DNA from: JALZCH01 sp036387135
Lineage (GTDB): Bacteria > Acidobacteriota > Blastocatellia > Pyrinomonadales > Pyrinomonadaceae
Assembly: GCA_036387135.1 (NCBI GenBank)
Contig: DASVUH010000044.1
Coordinates: forward strand, 50,483 to 114,482
Length of the DNA: 64,000 nt
Reading direction: 5' to 3'
The notes under the pieces are model-generated. The model did not search any database. It was not told where the DNA came from and worked only from the letters and a program-made list of their open reading frames with translations. A program made the translations under genes and the position numbers. This document shows positions 25,492-34,734 of the stretch, one piece after another; within the stretch, counting starts at the first letter, position 1; each line of letters begins with the position of its first letter.

Positions 25492-28383
25492 TCAAAATGC
25501 GAAACCGATGTTGAAAGACATACTTCTTCCGGGAAAATTAATTTGCTGCGCTCCGTTGATAAAGGTAAATCCGCCATCCGAAGACCCCGATAACGTGCGT
25601 AGAAAATTTGGCGACGACATATTTCCGATTGGATTTCCTTTACTGATGATATTGAAAACATTATTGACGTGAAGACCGAAATTGAGAGTTTGTTTCGGCG
25701 GCTTTTTATTCTTTTTATCTTCATTAAAACCGAAGCTCTTTGAGATGGAAGAATTAAAAACAAAGTTTTTCGATCCTCTGCCGAGATTTCGCGGAATCAG
25801 CTCGTCGTTCGGCGAAGGATTCGGGTCGAGAATGCCGTAAGGCGTTCTGATCAGATTCGGTTTGCTTAAATCGGTCGCAAACGAAGGTCGTTCGCTGAAA
25901 AAACCGTCGTCGTTAGTGTCGCGTCCGGTGTAAATATTAAATCTGGTGCCGGAACTGACGTAAAAATCACTGCTGATAGAAATTTTTTGAGCGGTTAAGT
26001 TGTAGAAAAAATATCCGCTGATGCTGTGAACGCCGCTGTAAGGAGTCGGCGCGGATTCCTGACTAAAATCATACGGGTCAAAAGCCGACCCGCTGCCGCT
26101 GACGATGTTGCTTTTTGATTTAAGATAAGCATAACGGATGTTTCCGAATAATTTTTGCGATTGCGGAAAACTTAAATTAATCGAGAAACGGTCGGTTACG
26201 GTTTTTCCGATTGACTGCGTTTCGTATACGTTTCCGACGTTTCCGAGCGGTCGAACCGCCATTGACGGATTCAGCGGGCTGAAAGTTCCGGCGAGCGGCG
26301 CGTTGATATTTTTAATCAAAGCCTGCCTGAAAGTCGCGCCGCGCGAAAATGTAAAATTCAAGGTATAGCCTTTCGGCATTTTCTTTGTAGCGGTAATGTT
26401 GAGCAGCGATTGATACGGCGTTTCAAATTCGTCATCGAGAAATCTTTGAGTGCGCGGCAGAGCGAATTGCTGAAGCAGATCAATTGTCGGAACGTTCGGA
26501 TAAAAATCCAGAACGTTAGTTTCGGTCGCCAAATACTGCAATCTATCCGAATCGTTCGCCTGCATAATGGCGAGCGTGTTATTAAGCGCAAATCTGTTAT
26601 AAAACAGTCCGTAGCCGACGCTGATTCTCGGCAGAGTGTAAAGCGGATTTTGTTTTTCCTTCGCTTTCGGCGCCCAGATTAATCCGAAGCGCGGCGCGAG
26701 GTTTAAACGGCTGCCGATGTTCGTCTGATTTTCGTAGCGGACGCCGAAGCTGGCGGCAATCGTTTCGGTTAATTTGTAACTGTTCTGCACATAAAATCCG
26801 ACATCATACTGCGAAACTTTGATTTCGGGATCGCCGCCGGAAATCGTAAACTGGCTCGCGCCGCCGCCGAGTTCTCTGATTCTTTGATTTGAAAAACCCA
26901 ACTGCCGGAAAAGTAGAGTTCGACGATAATTTTCCAAACTGTTGATTTGCGTCGTCAAAACATTTCCCGCACCGTCGGTGACCGGATTGTTATTTACGTC
27001 CAGGACGGGAGCGAGTCTGCCGCTGAAAGTATAAGTGCCGCCGAAATTTGCCGTTGAATTTTGATTTATTCGTTCGCCGCGCAATCTCCAGCCGAAACCC
27101 AAAGCGTATCTTCCCATTTGCCAGGTCGTTTCATTTGTCGCGTCAAAGCGAAAGTTTTTGTTTGAAACGTTCTGTTGCGAACCGCCGCCAAAAAAAGCGT
27201 CCAGAACATTGATTGCCGCTTCGCTGCTTCCTCCGAAACTGTTGTTTGTAGAATAAGAGACGAGCAAACGGGTTTGATTGACGACGTTTTCGTTTATCAA
27301 ATTAGTATCGGAAAACTGTAAATAATGGTTTTGAGATTTACTCTCGTTGGCACGACTCGGAAGCGAAAAACCGCCGACATTTTGTCCTTTTCCGCGACTG
27401 GTAGCGAAATAATAATTGAGATAAAGCTTATGCTTTTTGTTTGGGTCGGCATTGATTGTCAGGTTGATGCTTTCCGAACGACTCGGCGCTGCAAAAGATT
27501 GTTTGAATTCGACGGGCTGTAGATTTGCATCTAAAACGACGGCATTGATCACCGCGCTCACATCGCTTTCCGTGTGACTTCCGTAAGCGAAGAAATTGGC
27601 TTTTTTGCCGAAGAGCGGACCCGAGAAATTAAAAAAGTAATTTCTCGATTGATACGGCACGCGCCGCCCCAAAAAAGGATCAGCCGCGTTAAGGCGCGAA
27701 TCGGCAAAGCTGAAGCTCACATATCCTTTGAATTTATCCACATTAGACCGGGTGAAGATTTCGATTCCGCCGCCGAACGGACCGTCGTATTGAGCGGAAA
27801 ATACATTTTGATTAACCCTGATCTGCTGGATTGCCTGCTTCGGCGGGATTTTCCCGCCTTGGACACCGTTGACGCTGACCGGCAATTCTTCGCCAGCCAC
27901 CGCTTCGCCGAGACGCCTGATAGTTCTTTCCAGCTCTTCCTGATCGTCCGGCAAATTTTCGATTTCCCTCTCATTTAAAACCGTAGTTACTCCGGTCTTT
28001 TCCGCTTCAGCCGCATCACTTTCTCCGATCTCGACTTTTGATTCGACCGGCGCTACTTCGAGAACGATTTCAACTTTTTGAGTTTCATTATTATTAACTA
28101 TGATTTCGTCGCCGGTGTATTCCTTAAAACCTGCGGCGGACACGGTAATCAGGTATTTTCCTGGCAACAATTTTAAAAATTGAGCGATGCCTGAAAGGTT
28201 TGTCTTCATCTGTTTTTCTTTTTCACCGGATTTGCCGAGCGTAACTTCCGCATCGGAAATCGCGCCTCCAAACTGGTCTTTGACGGTCGCAACAATTCCG
28301 GCGTTTCCGGTTTGACCGGGAGAAGCTACGATCAAAGCACAGAAAAAAGCGGAAAGAAGCAGGGCGTTTTTTAAATAGGGCAT
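25492..28383 (-). CDS. TonB-dependent receptor with N-terminal carboxypeptidase-regulatory domain (Oar-like)
   Basis: 963 aa from ATG at 28383. That start is preceded by AAAGGA at proper spacing and gives a proper signal peptide (LLLSAFFCALIVASPGQ). The longer upstream frame has no such features. After the signal, a CarboxypepD_reg-like domain (GIVATVKDQFGGAISDAEVTL ...) precedes a plug domain (ENLPDDQEELERTIRRLGEAV ... VNQNVFSAQYDGPFGGGIEIF) and a long beta-barrel ending in Phe (SFNIGFAF). The plan is that of Oar-type receptors abundant in Acidobacteriota, which import large substrates across the outer membrane. Confidence 0.9.
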   Translation of the reverse strand: MPYLKNALLLSAFFCALIVASPGQTGNAGIVATVKDQFGGAISDAEVTLGKSGEKEKQMKTNLSGIAQFLKLLPGKYLITVSAAGFKEYTGDEIIVNNNETQKVEIVLEVAPVESKVEIGESDAAEAEKTGVTTVLNEREIENLPDDQEELERTIRRLGEAVAGEELPVSVNGVQGGKIPPKQAIQQIRVNQNVFSAQYDGPFGGGIEIFTRSNVDKFKGYVSFSFADSRLNAADPFLGRRVPYQSRNYFFNFSGPLFGKKANFFAYGSHTESDVSAVINAVVLDANLQPVEFKQSFAAPSRSESINLTINADPNKKHKLYLNYYFATSRGKGQNVGGFSLPSRANESKSQNHYLQFSDTNLINENVVNQTRLLVSYSTNNSFGGSSEAAINVLDAFFGGGSQQNVSNKNFRFDATNETTWQMGRYALGFGWRLRGERINQNSTANFGGTYTFSGRLAPVLDVNNNPVTDGAGNVLTTQINSLENYRRTLLFRQLGFSNQRIRELGGGASQFTISGGDPEIKVSQYDVGFYVQNSYKLTETIAASFGVRYENQTNIGSRLNLAPRFGLIWAPKAKEKQNPLYTLPRISVGYGLFYNRFALNNTLAIMQANDSDRLQYLATETNVLDFYPNVPTIDLLQQFALPRTQRFLDDEFETPYQSLLNITATKKMPKGYTLNFTFSRGATFRQALIKNINAPLAGTFSPLNPSMAVRPLGNVGNVYETQSIGKTVTDRFSINLSFPQSQKLFGNIRYAYLKSKSNIVSGSGSAFDPYDFSQESAPTPYSGVHSISGYFFYNLTAQKISISSDFYVSSGTRFNIYTGRDTNDDGFFSERPSFATDLSKPNLIRTPYGILDPNPSPNDELIPRNLGRGSKNFVFNSSISKSFGFNEDKKNKKPPKQTLNFGLHVNNVFNIISKGNPIGNMSSPNFLRTLSGSSDGGFTFINGAQQINFPGRSMSFNIGFAF

Positions 28384-28676
28384 AAGAATCCTTTTGATTG
28401 AATGCGAGCGGCTAACTTTCCCTGACACGCCGAAGTAAAACAAAAGTTCCGATGAAAATGAGAGAGGCGAAATATTTATTAACGCCATTGAAAAATGCTC
28501 GGAAATTGTTGCGTTATCAATCGAATTGTTCGGCTCGAAAAGACGGTTTGAATAATAATTATTACTAAAAGGCTTCAAACAAGCTGAATAAATAAAGATA
28601 TGTCGGAAGTTTCAAGTTGAAGTATTCATATTTTTAACGGAGGTTTAAAATATGCTTTTATAAAAGAGCGTCTTTT
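28384..28676. other. Divergent intergenic region
   Basis: About 290 bp between the leftward TonB receptor and the rightward TerY-P-like module; AT-rich, presumed to hold both promoters. I could not assign hexamers confidently. AACGGAGGT just before 28650 could serve a start, but no ORF uses it at good spacing. Confidence 0.4.
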
Positions 28677-29444
28677 ATGAATAACGAACCGCGTCAAGCT
28701 CTCCGAGATATTATCGCCAAATACGGCAAGGAAATTTGCAGCGACAGCAGGCGCTGCGAAGGATTGCTAAAGGATAATTGCGGTTCATATCGCCGGGAAA
28801 TCAGTATTTTAATCAATGCGCTCGATGAGCGCGTGCCTTTGGATTTATTGGCTGGCGGAAACTCGCTGCCGCGTGAGCTGCTTTTAACACGTTTGGCAAA
28901 ACGTCTGGAAGACAATCTGGCTTTAACCCAAAACGCCGCTGTGTGGGCTGTGGAATCGTGGGCGCTGGCACTCAACCTGATTACAGACCGCGAAGTTGCG
29001 GAAAGGGAAAACGAGCGAGCTAAAAATCAGGCGAAAGATTCGGATTTCGATTCTGAAATCCGAATCCGGGAAAACGACGAGAAAAACTTTCCTCCCAAAC
29101 CAGCACCGCAGAAACAGCCGCCGCTAAAACAGCATCAACCGCCGCCGTTCGCGCCGCCACCGAATCCGTCGCCGCGAATAAACATTCCAAACCAGAATCA
29201 GCCCGCGCAAGTTCCGACGCATCCAGCGCCGAGAGGACAAACAGTGCCGCAACAGAATCAGGCTCAAGCGCCGATGCCGCAAATTTTCCCGAAAACGCGC
29301 GGGCGAAAAGTTCGCGGATGTTTTATCGGATGTTTTTTGCTGCTCGTTCTGTTAGGCATTTTGACGGTCGGCGTTCCATATACTTTCAGAGTTATGCGCG
29401 AAGCTCAGGAATCAATTCCGCCGTCGCGCGTGCCGCAGCAATAA
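28677..29444 (+). CDS. Helical-domain protein with C-terminal membrane helix, TerY-P module member
   Basis: 255 aa. Residues 1-~105 form a helical domain (RQALRDIIAKYGKEICSDSR ... LEDNLALTQNAAVWAVESWALALN) that clearly matches the N-terminus of the beta-helix protein at 31538. Next comes a Pro/Gln-rich linker (~140-205), a basic patch GRKVRGCF, and one transmembrane helix (~217-238) with a short tail. Such a layout suggests an adaptor that tethers signalling partners at the membrane through homotypic interaction of the shared domain. I do not know a family name for this domain. Confidence 0.72.
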   Translation: MNNEPRQALRDIIAKYGKEICSDSRRCEGLLKDNCGSYRREISILINALDERVPLDLLAGGNSLPRELLLTRLAKRLEDNLALTQNAAVWAVESWALALNLITDREVAERENERAKNQAKDSDFDSEIRIRENDEKNFPPKPAPQKQPPLKQHQPPPFAPPPNPSPRINIPNQNQPAQVPTHPAPRGQTVPQQNQAQAPMPQIFPKTRGRKVRGCFIGCFLLLVLLGILTVGVPYTFRVMREAQESIPPSRVPQQ

Positions 29445-29603
29445 AAAACTGCTTTTTAAAAGAACAGTTTTCATATCGAATTCATACACGCCGCGCGAGG
29501 CTTGATTTTTAAAACCCTTATTTCACCGAAGTTTTGCATCTGGCAAAGCTATTGCTTGATTACAAACTTCGATAAAATTTTTGTTTCAAAAGGAGAGATT
29601 TTT

Positions 29604-30380
29604 ATGATTAAAAGACCGGGCGGCGAGCTTGCTTCGAGACCGCTGCATTTTATCTGGATTGCGGATTCATCGGGTTCGATGGAACAGGACGGGAAAATTC
29701 AATCGCTCAACACGGCGATTCGCGAGGCGATTCCGCATATGAAAAAAGTCGCCGAAGATAACCCGAACGCGCAGGTTTTAGTTCGCGCCGTCAAATTTTC
29801 AAACGGCGCGCAATGGCATATTTCGCAGCCGACGCCCGTCGCGGATTTCGCCTGGACGGATTTGACCGCAGACGGCGAAACCGATATGGGGAAGGCTTTG
29901 CAGCTTGTCGCAGAACAACTGAAAATGCCGCCGATGTCTGACCGCGCTTTGCCGCCGGTTTTGGTTTTGGTTTCCGACGGTCAGCCGACCGATGATTTTG
30001 AAGCCGGTTTGAAGGCTTTGATGAACGAGCCGTGGGGCAAAAAAGCCGTTCGCATTGCGATTTCAATCGGGCGCGACGCGGACAACGACGTGCTGCAAAA
30101 ATATATCGGACATTCCGAATTAAAGCCGCTCAACGCGAACAGCCCCGAAGCCCTCGTCAAACATATCAAATGGGCTTCGACCGCCGTGTTGAAAGCCGCT
30201 TCGTCGCCTGCCGCTGCCGCCGACGCGCCGAAATCTGACGAACCAGTGGCAAGCGTCCCGATTCCGACCGCAGCGCCCGCGACAAACGCGCAAACCGCCG
30301 GAGGCGCCGCGCCGCAAACCGGGACGCCAAACATGGCTTTACCTGCCGACAGCCAGGACGAGATTGACGACGTTTGGTAA
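29604..30380 (+). CDS. TerY-type von Willebrand factor A protein
   Basis: 258 aa from ATG at 29604, which is preceded by AAAAGGAGAG; an in-frame upstream extension has no ribosome site. The vWA domain (residues ~12-200) has a full MIDAS: D21-S-S-G-S25, T93 in GETDMG, and D125 in LVSDGQPTDD. PWGKKAVRIAISIG and IKWAST are typical of TerY. An Ala/Pro-rich tail ends in an acidic DSQDEIDDVW, a likely docking peptide. In published TerY-P triads, this protein is encoded with a PP2C phosphatase and a Ser/Thr kinase, as here. Confidence 0.9.
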   Translation: MIKRPGGELASRPLHFIWIADSSGSMEQDGKIQSLNTAIREAIPHMKKVAEDNPNAQVLVRAVKFSNGAQWHISQPTPVADFAWTDLTADGETDMGKALQLVAEQLKMPPMSDRALPPVLVLVSDGQPTDDFEAGLKALMNEPWGKKAVRIAISIGRDADNDVLQKYIGHSELKPLNANSPEALVKHIKWASTAVLKAASSPAAAADAPKSDEPVASVPIPTAAPATNAQTAGGAAPQTGTPNMALPADSQDEIDDVW

Positions 30381-30389
30381 GAAGCATTT

Positions 30390-31541
30390 ATGGCGAATGA
30401 TAAACTAAGCGCCGAATGGCGTGTAATCGGCGAAACCGTTCCCGGCGCGACGCATTTGCGCGCCGGGATTCCGAATCAGGATGCGATTCTTTTCCTGCGC
30501 GAATCGAGCCGCAGCCTGCCGATTATAATGTCAATGTCTGACGGTCACGGCAGCCCGAAATGTTTTCGCAGCCACCGCGGCTCCAATTACGCAGTCAAAA
30601 AAGCCGCCGTTTTGTTCGGGGAATTTCTTGGCGAACGACGCGGCAAATTCGATTTGTCGGAAATCGAATCGAACAAAGATTATCTGGCGGGCGAATTTCT
30701 CAAACGCTGGCGCGAGGCGGTCGAAGCCGATTTGAAAAAAGAGCCGTTTTCCGAAGAGGAATTTAAAAATCTCGAAAAAAAAGCGGATGCGAAAGCCAGA
30801 AAGCTGGTCGAAGAAAATCCGCTGCTCGCTTATGGCGCAACGTCTTTGACCGTTGCGCTCGAAGAAGATTTTGCGATTTATATGCAGCTCGGCGACGGCG
30901 ATATTTTGAACGTTTCGGCGACGGGTGAAGTGATGAAACCTTTGCCCGAAGACGACCGGCTTCTGGCAAACGAAACGACTTCGCTGTGTTTGCCGAAAGC
31001 GGAAAAAGATATGCGGTTTCTGGTGCAAAAATTCGACGGAAAAGAAATTCCGGCGATGATTTTGCTTTCGACCGACGGTTATCTCAATTCGTTTTCGAGC
31101 GAAGCCGGATTTTTCCAAGCCGGAACCGATATTCTGCAAATGCTCGCGGAGGAAAAAGGTTTTGAAGCGGTTAACGACAATCTCAAAGCGTGGCTCGAAG
31201 AAGCGACGCAAATGGGCAGCGGCGACGATTGCACGGTCGGAATTATTTATCGTCCCGACGCGCTGAAAAAAACTGAAAGCGCCGCAAAATCGGAAACCGT
31301 CAGCGCCGAATCAATTTCGACCGACCCGCAAACCGGCGAGAAAACGGTGGAAATTCCCGAAGCTCTTTTGCCTTCTTTAACTGAAAATCAACCGGAAGAC
31401 CCGGACGACGTGACGGTCACAATCACGATTAAAAAAGATAAAAATAAATCTGCCAATAAGCCCATCGTGACGGTCAAAAAAACCGAGCAGGAAAAAGCAA
31501 AAAACGCGGGCGGCAATACCGATAATCAGAAAACCAAATGA
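30390..31541 (+). CDS. PP2C-family protein phosphatase of the TerY-P triad
   Basis: 383 aa. The metal-binding aspartate motif is MSMSDGHGS (D51), with the upstream NQDA (D31) and a later GSGDDCTVGIIY. This is a cytosolic, Mg/Mn-dependent Ser/Thr phosphatase of the PP2C_2 type. Residues ~290-383 form a charged, low-complexity tail with a predicted beta-rich VTVTIKKDKNK segment. The gene starts 9 bp after terY and overlaps the next gene by ATGA (31538-31541), so it is translationally coupled. It presumably reverses phosphorylation by the kinase at 32946. Confidence 0.9.
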   Translation: MANDKLSAEWRVIGETVPGATHLRAGIPNQDAILFLRESSRSLPIIMSMSDGHGSPKCFRSHRGSNYAVKKAAVLFGEFLGERRGKFDLSEIESNKDYLAGEFLKRWREAVEADLKKEPFSEEEFKNLEKKADAKARKLVEENPLLAYGATSLTVALEEDFAIYMQLGDGDILNVSATGEVMKPLPEDDRLLANETTSLCLPKAEKDMRFLVQKFDGKEIPAMILLSTDGYLNSFSSEAGFFQAGTDILQMLAEEKGFEAVNDNLKAWLEEATQMGSGDDCTVGIIYRPDALKKTESAAKSETVSAESISTDPQTGEKTVEIPEALLPSLTENQPEDPDDVTVTITIKKDKNKSANKPIVTVKKTEQEKAKNAGGNTDNQKTK

Positions 31542-32923
31542 ACGATTTAGCGCGCCAAAAATTAATCGAAATCGTCGGGCGGCACGGGAAATCAATTGTT
31601 GATGACACGCGCCGCGCCGAAGGGCTTTTTCGCGATAATTTCGGCGGTTTTAACCGCGAAATCGCGGTTTTGACAATGGCGCTCGAAGAAGGCGTGGCGC
31701 GTGATTTGGCAGCCGCACAGCAAAGTGCGCCGTCCGCAAGTTTGCTGGCGCGTTTAACGCAAAGGCTGGTTGATAATCTGGCTTTGTCCGAAGACGCGGC
31801 AAAATGGGCGGTTGATTCATGGGCGCTGGCTTTGGGCGTCGTTTCAAACAACAATTTGAAAACGACCGAAACGCAAAACGCGGAAAAATCGCAAACAAAT
31901 ATTGTTCCTATTCCAAATTCGCCTGTTATTCAAAATCAAACAGGGCAAAAGCAGGGAATTTCAAACGGCGGTTTTGTAGTTTCCGCCGATAATTCCGGTG
32001 ATTTTGTTTCAATTAGCGAAGCGATCAAAGCCGCCCCTGACGGCGCGCAAATTTTAGTTCGTCCGGGTTTGTATGAGGAAAGTTTGACGATCAGCAAACA
32101 AATCGAAATCATCGGCAACGGCGGCACGGTGAAAGACATTGTTGTCAGAAGCCCCGATTCCAGTTGCGTTTCGATGCAGGCGGAAAAAGCTGCGGTAAGA
32201 AATCTGACTTTGCAGTGCGCGGCGGGAGAATCGGGCAAACAGGTTTTCGGAATTGATATACAAAGCGGCGAGCTGCTTCTGGAAAACTGCGATGTGACTT
32301 CTGATTCGCACGCCTGTATTGCCGTTCGCGGGGCGGATACAAATCCTTTAATTCAAAACTGTCGCATCGCGAACGGCGCGGACGGAGGGATTTATTTTTT
32401 CGATTCGGCGGGCGGTACGGTTGAAGAATGCGAGATTTATCAAAATCGAAATGCGAGCGTCGTCATCGCGCAAAACGCAAATCCGCATTTTAAAAAATGC
32501 CGCGTCTCGGCGGGCGGAAACGCCGGTTTTTGGGTTTACGAAAACGGTTTGGGAACGATTGACAACTCGGACATTTTCGGACATCGCGCTGGCGAAATCC
32601 TCGCGTCTGGCGGCAGTCCGGTTTTGCGCGGCTGCAAGATTCATAACTCAAACGAATCGGGCGTTTTTGTCCAAAACAACGGCAGCGCTTTGCTCGAAAA
32701 TTGCAGCATTTATGAAAACGCGGACGCCGGAATAAGCGTTGACGGCAGGGGCATAGCCTCCGCGAGCAACTGCCAAATTAACCGGAATGGAAGCGTCGCC
32801 GTCAGAGTCAAAGGCGACAGCTCGGTGCGCGTTGAAAACTCGGATTTAACCGGGAACGAATTGGCGACTTGGGAAACCGAAACCGGAGTTTTTGTCGAAA
32901 ACAAGAATAATCGAGAATATTAA
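31538..32923 (+). CDS. Shared helical domain + right-handed beta-helix protein
   Basis: 461 aa. Residues 1-~105 are the same helical domain as in the 28677 gene (MNDLARQKLIEIVGRHGKSI ... VDNLALSEDAAKWAVDSWAL). Residues ~150-455 are a parallel beta-helix of the PbH1/pectate-lyase-like type: SISEAIKAAPDGAQILVRPG starts it, and repeated short coils such as PLIQNCRIANG, GTVEECEIYQN and ALLENCSIYEN follow. No signal peptide is visible, so an intracellular scaffold role is more likely than polysaccharide cleavage. ATGA overlap with the phosphatase stop indicates coupled translation. Confidence 0.82.
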   Translation: MNDLARQKLIEIVGRHGKSIVDDTRRAEGLFRDNFGGFNREIAVLTMALEEGVARDLAAAQQSAPSASLLARLTQRLVDNLALSEDAAKWAVDSWALALGVVSNNNLKTTETQNAEKSQTNIVPIPNSPVIQNQTGQKQGISNGGFVVSADNSGDFVSISEAIKAAPDGAQILVRPGLYEESLTISKQIEIIGNGGTVKDIVVRSPDSSCVSMQAEKAAVRNLTLQCAAGESGKQVFGIDIQSGELLLENCDVTSDSHACIAVRGADTNPLIQNCRIANGADGGIYFFDSAGGTVEECEIYQNRNASVVIAQNANPHFKKCRVSAGGNAGFWVYENGLGTIDNSDIFGHRAGEILASGGSPVLRGCKIHNSNESGVFVQNNGSALLENCSIYENADAGISVDGRGIASASNCQINRNGSVAVRVKGDSSVRVENSDLTGNELATWETETGVFVENKNNREY

Positions 32924-32945
32924 AGCGAAAGAGAAAAAGCGACGA

Positions 32946-34265
32946 ATGGATGAAATTTTAAAACCCGGTCAAGTTATCCGTTGCGAGCCTTCGGGAATGA
33001 ATTGCACGATTGAAGAATTGCTCGGCGCGGGCGGTCAGGGCGAAGTTTACAAAGCAGAGCTTGGCGGCGAAAAAGTCGCCGTGAAATGGTTTTTCCCGCA
33101 AATGGCGACGCCCGAACAACGCGCTTCGATGGAGCTGCTAATCAGAAAAGGTGCGCCGAGCGAGCATTTTCTTTATCCGCTCGAAATAACGACCGCGCCG
33201 GGCGTTCCCGGTTTCGGTTACGTGATGCCGCTCAGACCGAAGCGCTTTAAGAACATTGTAGATTTGATGACGCGGCGGATCGAGCCGAGTTTTCGCGCTT
33301 TGGCGACGGCTTCGTTTAATCTCGCGCACAATTATTTGCTGCTCCACGCGCAAGGTTTGTGTTATCGAGATATTTCGTTCGGCAATGCCTTTTTCGATCC
33401 AGACAACGGCGACATTCTGATTGCCGACAACGACAACGTTTCGGTTGACGGCGCGCCGGTTTTGGGCGTGTTGGGAACGCCGCGTTTTATGGCGCCGGAA
33501 GTTGTCAGGGGCGAAGCGATGCCCAGCACGCAGACTGATTTGTTTTCGCTGTCGGTTTTGATTTTTTATATGCTGATGGTCGCGCACCCGCTCGAAGGCA
33601 AAAAAGAAGCTGCCATTAAAGCTCTGGATTTACCGGCGATGACGAAACTTTACGGAAAAGAGCCGGTTTTTATCTATGACCCGAACGACGAATCGAACCG
33701 CCCGGTCGCGGGAATTCACGACAACGCGCTCGCGTTCTGGCGAATTTACCCTCAGTTTTTGCGCGATATTTTTATACGGACGTTTACCGCCGGCTTAAAC
33801 GATCCGCACGCGCGAGTCCGGGAAAGTGAATGGCGCGGGACGATGGTGCGTTTGCGCGACACGATTTTTTATTGCCCGCATTGCTCGCTCGAAAATTTTT
33901 ATGACGGCGAAGCGTTGAAAGCGGCGGGAGGAAATCCGGGTTTGTGCTGGGCGTGCGCCGCCGCATTACGTTTGCCGCCGCGAATCCGAATCGGAAAATC
34001 CGTTGTGATGCTCAATCACGACTCGCAGCTTTTTCCGCATCACGTTGACGACACGCGGCTTTATGATTTTTCTGCGCCGGTTGCCGCTGTCGCAGTTCAT
34101 CCGACGAATCCCAACGTTTGGGGGCTGAAAAACGTTTCTCAAAACAAATGGGTGATTGGAGCAGCCGACGGCTCTATCAAAGATGTCGAACCGACTCGCA
34201 GTGTCACGCTCGCGGTCGGGACTAAAATTCAGTTCGGCAAAATGGAAGGAGAAATCCGAATCTAA
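32946..34265 (+). CDS. Ser/Thr protein kinase with zinc ribbon and FHA-like tail (TerY-P kinase)
   Basis: 439 aa from ATG at 32946, 22 bp after the beta-helix gene. The kinase domain (residues ~20-300) has a glycine loop LLGAGGQGEVYK, Lys47 in VAVKWF, the catalytic loop YRDISFGN (D142, N147), and APE at 183-185. The DFG position reads D161-N-D. A zinc ribbon (C310-x2-C313, C334-x2-C337) follows. The tail (~350-439) looks like a forkhead-associated fold (VWGLKNVS, KIQFGKMEGEIRI). This is the domain order described for TerY-P kinases; the target is unknown. Confidence 0.87.
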   Translation: MDEILKPGQVIRCEPSGMNCTIEELLGAGGQGEVYKAELGGEKVAVKWFFPQMATPEQRASMELLIRKGAPSEHFLYPLEITTAPGVPGFGYVMPLRPKRFKNIVDLMTRRIEPSFRALATASFNLAHNYLLLHAQGLCYRDISFGNAFFDPDNGDILIADNDNVSVDGAPVLGVLGTPRFMAPEVVRGEAMPSTQTDLFSLSVLIFYMLMVAHPLEGKKEAAIKALDLPAMTKLYGKEPVFIYDPNDESNRPVAGIHDNALAFWRIYPQFLRDIFIRTFTAGLNDPHARVRESEWRGTMVRLRDTIFYCPHCSLENFYDGEALKAAGGNPGLCWACAAALRLPPRIRIGKSVVMLNHDSQLFPHHVDDTRLYDFSAPVAAVAVHPTNPNVWGLKNVSQNKWVIGAADGSIKDVEPTRSVTLAVGTKIQFGKMEGEIRI

Positions 34266-34356
34266 TTGTATTTAATCGTTGTTTTAAAGAACTGACGTAA
34301 TTAAAATTAAAACAAAAGCTCAATGCGTAATAGCGAAAAGTTACTTCCAGATTCCT

Positions 34357-34392
34357 AAATAAGAAACCGCCCTTTCGAGCGGTTTCTTATTT
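34357..34392. terminator. Strong terminator closing the TerY-P-like module
   Basis: 14-bp stem AAATAAGAAACCGC (34357-34370) / GCGGTTTCTTATTT (34379-34392) with an 8-base loop. Confidence 0.9.
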
Positions 34393-34401
34393 TATCTTAG
34401 A

Positions 34402-34426
34402 TGTACCGGTAGAGATTTGAACTCTA
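34402..34426 (-). other. tRNA 3'-end-like remnant (T-arm and acceptor strand only)
   Basis: On the minus strand: T-stem TAGAG, loop TTCAAAT, T-stem CTCTA, then a 7-base acceptor-like strand CCGGTAC and discriminator A, with no CCA. The matching 5' acceptor strand and D/anticodon arms are absent within 120 bp upstream, so this is not a functional tRNA. It could be an attachment-site relic, or chance. Confidence 0.3.
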
Positions 34427-34491
34427 CAATTATCAGTTTCGTCAGTAAGCCAAATTTCTTAAAACGACAAATGCTAATGCCGTCCCGCAAC

Positions 34492-34734
34492 TTAGTAATC
34501 GTTGCTCGACGAGTTTGACGACGGCGTCGCACTTCCGCTGCGATCCTGGTCGCCCCTTGGTGCAGGCGTTTCGTTATGTTCGTGCTGGTTCGGTATCAAG
34601 GACGCGTTTTCTTCCTTTGCTTTTGCCGCTTGCGTGTATTGTTGTTTGTTGATTTCGTGCAAAATGTTCTCGCCATTATGCCCCGACCCGCCGACATCCC
34701 AGTGATCGCTTGTAGTCATTTTGTGTTTGCTCAT
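34492..34734 (-). CDS. Small hydrophilic protein of unknown function
   Basis: 80 aa, rich in His, Asn, Gln, Ser and acidic residues (begins MSKHKMTTSDHWDVGGSGHN), with no hydrophobic segment; probably disordered and possibly stress-related. A GGGGAAG stretch lies upstream of the ATG at 34734 on this strand. No family was recognised. It converges with the kinase gene across the terminator at 34357-34392. Confidence 0.5.
   Translation of the reverse strand: MSKHKMTTSDHWDVGGSGHNGENILHEINKQQYTQAAKAKEENASLIPNQHEHNETPAPRGDQDRSGSATPSSNSSSNDY

Noticed and set aside
30531..31211. 226-codon frame antisense to the PP2C gene
   Set aside because: Phe/Arg/Gln-rich mirror of the phosphatase coding sequence with no recognisable domain.
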